Source of the DNA: an uncultured Burkholderiales bacterium
Lineage (GTDB): Bacteria > Pseudomonadota > Gammaproteobacteria > Burkholderiales > Thiobacillaceae
DNA length: 12,611 nucleotides
NCBI GenBank assembly: GCA_937925755.1
Contig: CALAMX010000017.1
Span: 1 to 12,611, forward strand
Direction: 5' to 3'
This document shows, in pieces, positions 8,001 to 12,611 of the stretch; position 1 is the stretch's first letter; each line of letters begins with the position of its first letter. The translations under genes and the position numbers were made by a program. The notes beneath the pieces were generated by a model that was not told the origin of the DNA, did not search any database, and saw only the letters and a program-made list of their open reading frames with translations.

Positions 8001-10008
8001 CGAGCCCCGCCCTTTCTCTCACGTCCGAGGCGCGGAAGAAGGCGCCTTGGAAGGCGTTGCCCTGCATCCTGAGCTGCAGGTCGGGGTTGGTCGCCTCCTC
8101 GCGCGCGATGCGGAAGGCGTCCAGGTAATAGACGCGGATGCCGCGCTCGACGATGGCCTGCTGGACGTGCAGCGGGAAGCTCGCCCACACGGCCTCGGGG
8201 CTAGCGAGGTTGCTCTGGATGACGAACACCCCGCCGCGGCCTAGGCCCGCCACCGCGTTGGTGTGGCTGAAGACGTTGGGGTCGGGCGAGAGCACCACGT
8301 CCACGTGCCGGTACTCACAGTTCACGCGGATGGGTTCCGGTGCGGCGGACAGGTAATAGGTGGTGGGTTGCCCTTTCTTTTCCGAGCCATACTTCGGGTT
8401 CGCCTTGATGTCCCAGCCGAGCAGTTCGTGCAGGGTCATCGCCAGGTTCTTGCCGGTGGTCACCGCCCCCCAGCCGCCGACCGAATGCATGCGCACGGCG
8501 ATGCCGCCTTTGGGTAGCAGGTCAGGGTTTTCCCGCGCCCGCAGACTGAGCGCGGTGATCTGCGGATAGGCCGCGGTGAGCTCCTGCAGATAGACCTCCT
8601 CGCGTGGGCTGGCCGGCCGCTCGCGCACGAAATCCACGCCCAGGTAGTAGAAGCGCCGCCGGGCGCCATCCGGCAGCATGTTCTCCACGGCCGCCAGGAG
8701 GTCGCCCGGCTGCAGATCGCGCGAACCCAGCCCATAGCAGCCGGAGTACAACGGCGGCAAGTCGCGGGCCGAGGCGTACACGGCATAGCCAGGATAGGGT
8801 GGGTCTTCCGCCCTAGCGCCGTTTTCCAGACATTTGCCCAGGGCGGCGCGCACCTCGCGCAGCAAGGGCAAGTCCTCGGCCAGGGGCTGGTCGGTGCGCT
8901 CCAGCACCGCCACCCCCTTGCGTCCGTTGAGGATGGGTCCCAGCAGGTCGCCCGGGAAGGGACGGTAAAGCGTCAGGCTCACCACCCCCAGGCGGATGCC
9001 GCGCTTCTCCCGCAGCCAGTCGGCCAGGGCCTCGGCCTGGATGCACATGGAGCCCTGCCCCAGGATCAGATAGTCGGCATCCTCGCAGCGGTAGGTCATC
9101 ACCCGCGCGTAGCGCCGCCCGGTGAGCGCGGCGTATTCGCCCATGCAGCGGTCCATGAGCGCCGGAATGTGCGCGAAGAAATACGGCCGCTGTGCCGCCA
9201 CCGCCTGCATGTAGGCGTCTTGGTTGGCAACCCCCCCGGCGACCAGCGGCACGTCCACGTCCCACAGCGCCGGCACCCGCCGCCGTCTCGGCCCGAACAG
9301 CAGGGCTTGCGCCGGAGTGGGGCTGTCGATCAGGTCGTCCGGCCGACCCAGGTATTCGGCGATGAGGGCGCGCTCGGGCAGGCGTACCGGCTCAATCACG
9401 TGCGTGGTGAGGAACCCATCCATGGCCATGATCGCTGGCGTTAGCGCCAGCTCCGCCGTCTTGCGCACGATCAGGTTGAGGTCGGCCGCCTCCTGCGCGT
9501 TGCGGGCGAAGACCTGGATGAAGCCGGTGTCGTCCACGCAATGGTAGTCGTCGTGGCCGCAGTGCACGTTGAGCGTGGCCTTGGTGATGGCGCGGCAGCC
9601 CATGTTGAGTACATAGGGCAGGCGCTTGCCCGCCGCCGCATAGAGCGACTCGTGCATGAAGGCCACGCCCTGTGAGGCGCTAAAGTTCACCGCGCGCAGC
9701 CCGGCCATGGCCAAACCCGCCGTCACCCCGGCTGCCGCGTGTTCGGATTCGGGCTCGATGAAGATCAGGGCACGACCCGAGACGTTGACATGCCCCGCGG
9801 CCGCCGCCTCGGCCCAGTACTCCCCCATCTGCGTGGCGGGGGTGATCGGGTAGGCCCCCGCGGCATCGGAGGCCTCGCGTTCGACCAGGATCACGGCGGT
9901 GTTGCCGTCGACGGCGTCGCGCACGCCGGGATATTTCACCGGCTGGACCTCCGAGCGCGTGCCGGCGCCGGTCTCCGCCTTGTACCTGTCCAACGGTTTG
10001 CCCAGCAT
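5044..10008 (-). CDS. nifJ: Extended pyruvate/2-oxoacid:ferredoxin (flavodoxin) oxidoreductase with fused C-terminal ferredoxin
   Basis: PFOR/NifJ enzymes use thiamine diphosphate, CoA and Fe-S clusters to convert a 2-oxoacid, CoA and oxidised ferredoxin to acyl-CoA, CO2 and reduced ferredoxin. In the 1654-residue numbering the order is: substrate domain I (about 30-215, with AYPITPATQMGEYW and EPESEHAAAG); domain II (about 235-380); gamma domain (about 480-640, with VGGWGAVTTGKNLAM); clusters C806, C809, C812, C816 and C942, C945, C948, C952; then the TPP domain with GACMGCGEKTA (C1020, C1023), NATGCTSVWGSTYPYNPYP and GGDGAMYDIG through DTQAYSNTGGQ (about 1240-1280). After an Ala/Pro-rich linker (about 1547-1570) comes a small ferredoxin with C1583, C1586, C1589, C1625 and C1629, ending CTAGCIHPGTPW. 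Common NifJ is about 1200 residues; the excess comes from helical inserts at about 830-910 and 1038-1140 and the C-terminal module. I chose the ATG at 10008 (AAGGGGG five bases upstream) over an in-frame TTG at 10026. Pyruvate is the likely substrate by family, but this is not proven here. Confidence 0.93.
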   Translation of the reverse strand: MLGKPLDRYKAETGAGTRSEVQPVKYPGVRDAVDGNTAVILVEREASDAAGAYPITPATQMGEYWAEAAAAGHVNVSGRALIFIEPESEHAAAGVTAGLAMAGLRAVNFSASQGVAFMHESLYAAAGKRLPYVLNMGCRAITKATLNVHCGHDDYHCVDDTGFIQVFARNAQEAADLNLIVRKTAELALTPAIMAMDGFLTTHVIEPVRLPERALIAEYLGRPDDLIDSPTPAQALLFGPRRRRVPALWDVDVPLVAGGVANQDAYMQAVAAQRPYFFAHIPALMDRCMGEYAALTGRRYARVMTYRCEDADYLILGQGSMCIQAEALADWLREKRGIRLGVVSLTLYRPFPGDLLGPILNGRKGVAVLERTDQPLAEDLPLLREVRAALGKCLENGARAEDPPYPGYAVYASARDLPPLYSGCYGLGSRDLQPGDLLAAVENMLPDGARRRFYYLGVDFVRERPASPREEVYLQELTAAYPQITALSLRARENPDLLPKGGIAVRMHSVGGWGAVTTGKNLAMTLHELLGWDIKANPKYGSEKKGQPTTYYLSAAPEPIRVNCEYRHVDVVLSPDPNVFSHTNAVAGLGRGGVFVIQSNLASPEAVWASFPLHVQQAIVERGIRVYYLDAFRIAREEATNPDLQLRMQGNAFQGAFFRASDVRERAGLDEEALFRAIERQLEEKFGKKGRRVVDDNLRVVKRGYLELTEIPETAKKVGARPQATTVAPLPALLARLPEADARLPNRAADIHRFWQATASFYASGQGSDNLADPFMGLSLMPAISGIFRDMTQIRYEHPEWVPENCTACGECYTACPDSAIPGLVSTPADILATAIKRIETSGRPTRFLRRAVRTVERKLRAAIEREGVDVRVLLEAAIAETLAEDPAQGEARAALEAEFELLREALGGFKFAVTKPYWSTRERRAKGSGGLLSITVNPYTCKGCRLCVEVCDDDALHMVTQTEASVARLRRDWAFWLDLPNTPREFIRIDNLDEKIGALTTLLLDKKNYASMTGGDGACMGCGEKTAIHLFTATVTALMQPRVEAFVAKLDDLIDRLEKHVRLKLTEALEIDDPEAVQAAVAAHRGEDLTLAKLSESLLAQHEGQPIDPQWLTWVSRLLDRLRDLRWRYVEGPTRRGRAELGLVNATGCTSVWGSTYPYNPYPFPWANHLFQDAPSVALGVFEGHMARMAEGFRAVRQAEIELTEGYNPAVHDERFARFGWQDFSDEEWRLCPPVVALGGDGAMYDIGFQNLSRALMTGKPVKILVVDTQAYSNTGGQASTASFAGQVADMAPWGEAQRGKQELRKEVGLIGIAHRGAYVLQGSIAHTTHLLEGYIDGLNSRRPALFNIYSCCPVEHGVGDDRSVEQSRMAVESRAYPLLHYDPDRGETIAQCLDLEGNPALEADWPEYTLTYLDENGAEQKMTLPFTFADFAMTEGRFAKHFRTAPPDTWNDAMLPLAEYLALPPEAREGRYPYIWGVDRENRLMRVLVSAELARASAERLQFWRQLKGLAGLDRPPVDTEAIAAQARAELLAQLTASLAALGAGQPVAAAPAPAAVATTPAPPAALAEGYEPVWVDTPECTACGECIKINPKIFGYNENHQTIVLDPRGGPYRDIVRAAEKCTAGCIHPGTPWDMSEPDIERLIARAAKYN

Positions 10009-10013
10009 GGCGA

Positions 10014-10020
10014 CCCCCTT
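10014..10020 (-). promoter_or_regulatory. Ribosome-binding site deciding the nifJ start
   Basis: AAGGGGG on the minus strand lies five bases upstream of the ATG at 10008-10006. It makes that ATG the better choice than the in-frame TTG at 10026-10024, which would place this same sequence inside the coding region. Confidence 0.7.
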
Positions 10021-10032
10021 GCTCAAACTCGT

Positions 10033-10911
10033 CTACACCTCGGACGCCAGCGGTAGCGGCGTCACCCTTACGATGCGCTTGGCGGCGCGCCCGCGCAAGA
10101 CCTGCCCCCCCTCCAGCCAGACGATGGCCCCGGTCGGACAGCGCTCGATCGCCTCGCGTCGGGCGAGCGCGTTGCGGCTGTAATCGATCACCGCCAGGTT
10201 GTCCTCCAGCCGGATCAGCCCAGGTGCGGCGTCGGCCACACAGCGGCCGCAGGCGGTACAGGCCACCTCGCACTGCGCCTCGGCCGTGGCGCCGTCGGCG
10301 CGGTTGCGGCAGGCCACCCATAGCTTGTGCGCCAGTGGCTGTAACGAAAACAGGTCTTTGGGGCAGACCTCCACACAGTCGCCGCAACCGGTGCAGCGCT
10401 CCGCGTCTACCACCGGCAGGTCGAACGGGTCCATCTGGATGGCCGAGAATTCGCACACCGCAGCGCAATCGCCCAGCCCCAGACATCCCCAGGCGCAGGC
10501 CTTGCCGCCGCCCCCCACCGAAGCGGCAGCGCGGCAGCTCGCCAGCCCATCATAGCGGGCGCGCATGCGCGCCACATGGCTGCCGCCGGCGCAGGCTAAG
10601 CGCGCCACACGCCGCTGCGCCTGGCCCACCGCCACCCCCAGCAGCCGCGCGATCTGCGCGTTGCGCTCAGGCGTGTTGACCGTGCAGCGTGCCGGTTCGA
10701 CGCGGCCCGCCACCACCGCCTCGGCGAAGGCCCGACAGCCGGCCATGCCGCAGGAGCCGCAGTTCGCATGCGGCAACAGGGCCTCCACCGCGTCGATACG
10801 CGGGTCCTCATAGACATAGAAGCGCCGGCTGGCCAGCGCCAGCAGGGCGGCCAGCAACCCGCCAAGCCCAGCCATGAATGCGGCCGCCAGGGCGATGGGG
10901 GTCAGTGCCAC
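10033..10911 (-). CDS. rnfB: Ion-translocating oxidoreductase complex subunit RnfB (long polyferredoxin form)
   Basis: RnfB is the membrane-anchored polyferredoxin that takes electrons from soluble ferredoxin for the Rnf complex. With a GTG start at 10911 the protein has 292 residues: one N-terminal helix (about 2-28), then DPRIDAVEALLPHANC leading into the RnfB Fe-S domain with C51, C54, C59, C76. A CAWGCLGLGDCAAVC motif follows (C139, C143, C149, C153), then C173, C176, C179, C183 in CTGCGDCVEVCP, and a last set C218, C221, C224 with C258 in ERCPTGAI; C201 and C214 are extra. E. coli RsxB is about 190 residues with fewer clusters; this form resembles the long RnfB of Clostridia, Thermotoga and Bacteroidetes. 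The frame is open from a GTG at 10938, but the later GTG gives the usual hydrophobic N-terminus (ALTPIALAAAF) and follows G-rich sequence. The nifJ ATG is 24 bases downstream. Confidence 0.93.
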   Translation of the reverse strand: MALTPIALAAAFMAGLGGLLAALLALASRRFYVYEDPRIDAVEALLPHANCGSCGMAGCRAFAEAVVAGRVEPARCTVNTPERNAQIARLLGVAVGQAQRRVARLACAGGSHVARMRARYDGLASCRAAASVGGGGKACAWGCLGLGDCAAVCEFSAIQMDPFDLPVVDAERCTGCGDCVEVCPKDLFSLQPLAHKLWVACRNRADGATAEAQCEVACTACGRCVADAAPGLIRLEDNLAVIDYSRNALARREAIERCPTGAIVWLEGGQVLRGRAAKRIVRVTPLPLASEV

Positions 10912-10981
10912 GGCCCCGCACCCCCGCACGCGCCGCACCCGGTCAGGGCCGGACTCCGCATGCTCACACCTATGACGTCCA

Positions 10982-11010
10982 CTGTCAGCTCACCGTCGCT
11001 GCCCTATATT
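10982..11010 (+). promoter_or_regulatory. Candidate sigma70-type promoter for fnr in the divergent rnfB-fnr gap
   Basis: CTGTCA (10982-10987) and TATATT (11005-11010) are separated by 17 bases and would start a transcript near 11017, about 30 bases before the fnr ATG. Matches are four of six at -35 and five of six at -10. A small inverted repeat, CCTAT (11003-11007) and ATAGG (11016-11020), straddles the -10 and could be an operator or chance. For rnfB the opposite strand offers CTGACA (10988-10983) but no good -10. I see no FNR/Anr box and no clear sigma54 (-24/-12) site in the gap 10912-11046. Confidence 0.4.
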
Positions 11011-11046
11011 GAAGGATAGGCGTTTTTCCGCGAGCATGTGACAGCC

Positions 11047-11907
11047 ATGAACCCGATCCCCTACCTCCCCGGTCGCACCGAGACACACACGGCGACGGTG
11101 CGCGACTCCAAGCGCATCACCCCCGAGGACACCGACGAGGTGCGCCAGATCGTGCTCACCCTCGACGAGGCACCGCACTACTACCCGGCGGGGCAGGTCG
11201 TCGGCGTGCTCGTCCCTGGGCCCCATCCATTCGGCAATCCCTACCACCACCGTTACTACACCATCGCCCACAGCGCGCCGGCCGGCCACGGCGTGGCGCT
11301 GGAACTGCTGGTGCGGCGCTGCTTTTACATCGACGAGGTCTCCGGCGAGCGCTATCCCGGCATCGCCTCCAACTACCTGTGCGACGCGCAGCCGGGCGAG
11401 CGCATCACCCTCACCGGCCCCTATCCCAGCCCCTTCCGCATGCCGGCGGACCCGGCGAGCAACCTGCTCATGCTCGGTACCGGCACCGGCATCGCCCCCT
11501 TCCGCGCCCTGCTGCGCCAGATCTACCGCGAGCGCGGTGGCTGGCAGGGCGTGGTGCGGCTCTACTACGGCGCCAAGACCGGTACCGAGCTCCTCTACAT
11601 GAACGATCTCAACAACGACCTCGCCAACTACTACGACGAGGCCACCTTCCAGGCCTTCAAGGCGTTGCGGCGCAATATGCTGGCCGACGAGGGCGACGCC
11701 CTGAGGGACGGCCTGGCCGACCACGTGGCCGACATCTGGCATCTCCTGCAGGCGCCCAACACCCACGTCTATCTCGCCGGCATGCACAAGGTCGCCACCG
11801 CCCTCGACGAGGTCCTCGCCCGCGCCGCCGGCTCGAGCGAGCCGTGGCAGGTGCTCAAGCGGCGGCTCATCGACGAGCGGCGCTGGTCCGAGCTGACGTA
11901 TCATTGA
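11047..11907 (+). CDS. Plant-type ferredoxin-NADP+ reductase
   Basis: This flavoenzyme family moves electrons between ferredoxin or flavodoxin and NADP(H). The 286-residue protein has the FAD domain motif RYYTIAHS (69-76), then a stretch characteristic of plant/cyanobacterial-type FNR, GIASNYLCDAQPGERITLTGP (about 105-125), the NADP pyrophosphate motif GTGTGIAPFR (144-153), LYYGAKTGTELLY (about 172-184) and THVYLAGMHKVATAL (about 239-253). The C-terminus is RWSELTYH: the aromatic residue that normally ends plant-type FNR and stacks on FAD is followed here by one extra His. No Fe-S motif or N-terminal ferredoxin is present, so it is a stand-alone reductase. The ATG at 11047 was chosen over an in-frame GTG at 11038; neither has a strong ribosome-binding site. 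Its position, divergent from rnfB-nifJ-rnf, suggests it draws on the same ferredoxin pool. Gene names differ between groups (petH, fpr), so none is assigned. Confidence 0.9.
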   Translation: MNPIPYLPGRTETHTATVRDSKRITPEDTDEVRQIVLTLDEAPHYYPAGQVVGVLVPGPHPFGNPYHHRYYTIAHSAPAGHGVALELLVRRCFYIDEVSGERYPGIASNYLCDAQPGERITLTGPYPSPFRMPADPASNLLMLGTGTGIAPFRALLRQIYRERGGWQGVVRLYYGAKTGTELLYMNDLNNDLANYYDEATFQAFKALRRNMLADEGDALRDGLADHVADIWHLLQAPNTHVYLAGMHKVATALDEVLARAAGSSEPWQVLKRRLIDERRWSELTYH

Positions 11908-12051
11908 CACACACGGCAGCGCAGGTGGCGCAAAAGCGGCGACCGCCGCGACCGCGCCGGGCTTAATCCACGCCGGAGGTCGGGGCCGCCGCCTTGCCAC
12001 TCGCATGCGAATCCGCGCCGTCAAGATTGCGCCATCGAGACGAAGAATCCG
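11908..12051. other. Intergenic region between the FNR gene and mlaF
   Basis: No gene was supported in these 144 bases. GCGGC (11936-11940) and GCCGC (11945-11949) form a short GC stem with a four-base loop about 30 bases after the reductase stop, but no T-run follows, so a terminator is doubtful. A 16-codon frame from an ATG at 12005 ends at a TGA (12053-12055) overlapping the proposed mlaF GTG; it is too short to call. Confidence 0.4.
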
Positions 12052-12611
12052 GTGAGCAAGGACAACCTGGTGGAGATCCGCGACCTCTCCTTCGCCTACG
12101 GCGAACGCGAGGTCCTGCGCGGCATCGACCTCGCGGTGGCGCGTGGCGAGGTGGCGGCCGTGCTGGGTGCCAGCGGCTGCGGCAAGTCCACGCTGCTCAA
12201 GCTCATCGGCGGCGAGGAAGCCCCTGATGCCGGCAGCGTCACGGTCGACGGCCAGATCGTCCACCACCTCGACAACGACGCCCTCTATCGTCTGCGTCGC
12301 AAAATCGGCCGCATGTTCCAGGAAAGCGGCCTGTTCTCCGATCTCTCCGTATTCGAGAACGTCGCCTTCCCCCTGCGCGAACACACCGACCTACCCGAAG
12401 AGATGATCCGTGACCTAGTGCTCATGAAGCTCAACGCCGTCGGCCTGCGCGGCACGCACGCCATGGCCACCGCTGAGCTCTCCGGCGGCATGTCGCGGCG
12501 CGTGGCGCTGGCGCGGGCCATCGCCCTCGACCCCATGCTGATCATGTACGACGAGCCCTTCGCCGGTCTGGACCCCATCTCGCTCAACGTCATCGCCAAC
12601 CTCATCCGGCG
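12052..12611 (+). CDS. mlaF: Phospholipid ABC transporter ATP-binding protein MlaF, N-terminal part (runs off right edge)
   Basis: MlaF is the ATPase of the MlaFEDB inner-membrane complex, which moves phospholipids between the outer and inner membranes to keep the outer leaflet asymmetric. The 186 codons present contain NLVEIRDLSFAYG, Walker A GASGCGKST (39-47), the Q-loop at Q90 (FQESGLFSDLSVFENVAFPL), PLREHTDLPEE, MKLNAVGLRG, the signature LSGGMSRRVALARAIALDP (143-161) and Walker B LIMYDEPFAGLDPIS (163-177). The MKLxAVGLRG and LSGGMxRRxALARAIALxP strings identify MlaF among ABC ATPases. The start is uncertain: GTG at 12052 gives MSKDNLVEIRDL, agreeing with E. coli MlaF around NLV, while an in-frame GTG at 12070 has AAGGA (12058-12062) seven bases upstream. 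The mlaE and mlaD genes are expected beyond the edge. Confidence 0.94.
   Translation, partial: MSKDNLVEIRDLSFAYGEREVLRGIDLAVARGEVAAVLGASGCGKSTLLKLIGGEEAPDAGSVTVDGQIVHHLDNDALYRLRRKIGRMFQESGLFSDLSVFENVAFPLREHTDLPEEMIRDLVLMKLNAVGLRGTHAMATAELSGGMSRRVALARAIALDPMLIMYDEPFAGLDPISLNVIANLIR

Noticed and set aside
10009..10026. TTG at 10026 as nifJ start
   Set aside because: An ATG six codons later has a strong AAGGGGG site at ideal spacing, and homologues need no extra residues there.
11936..11949. Intrinsic terminator after the FNR gene
   Set aside because: The stem is only five base pairs and no T-run follows.
10990..12384. 464-codon minus-strand open frame opposite the FNR gene and mlaF
   Set aside because: It spans two genes with strong motifs and the gap between them, and has no recognisable domain; an antisense artefact of high GC.

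Overview
The window looks like chromosomal DNA of a GC-rich Gram-negative bacterium, most likely a beta- or gammaproteobacterium. The evidence is an MlaF-type ATPase of the outer-membrane lipid transport system, a proteobacterial FlhB with an MAEDSDLE-type N-terminus, and strong G/C preference at third codon positions, which creates many long spurious antisense frames. No rRNA, tRNA, CRISPR array or insertion sequence was seen.

Layout: from about 10911 down to 1, everything runs on the minus strand as one tight block: rnfB, a very large nifJ-type 2-oxoacid:ferredoxin oxidoreductase, rnfC, rnfD, rnfG, rnfE, rnfA, a 79-residue membrane-anchored cysteine-rich protein, then the 5' part of flhB, which runs off the left edge. 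Neighbouring genes mostly overlap by ATGA (rnfC/D, rnfD/G, rnfG/E, rnfA/small ORF) or are separated by 7 to about 75 bases, so an operon is likely. A 135-base divergent intergenic region separates this block from a plus-strand plant-type ferredoxin-NADP+ reductase. After a further 144-base gap comes the 5' part of mlaF, which runs off the right edge.

How it fits together: the block is a ferredoxin hub. NifJ would oxidise a 2-oxoacid (pyruvate by family precedent) with CoA and deliver low-potential electrons to ferredoxin. The Rnf complex (B, C, D, G, E, A) couples ferredoxin/NAD+ electron transfer to ion movement across the membrane, in either direction. The divergent FNR links the same ferredoxin pool to NADP(H).

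Three points stand out. NifJ is about 1654 residues, against roughly 1200 for common members: it has two extra helical segments and a single-cluster ferredoxin tethered at its C-terminus by an Ala/Pro linker. The gene order B-(nifJ)-C-D-G-E-A, a long polyferredoxin RnfB and a short RnfC resemble Bacteroidetes/Clostridia-type Rnf, not the A-B-C-D-G-E type of Escherichia or Azotobacter. The cysteine-rich membrane peptide coupled to rnfA is an unrecognised candidate assembly or electron-transfer factor. The flavin transferase ApbE, which RnfD and RnfG should need, is not in the window.
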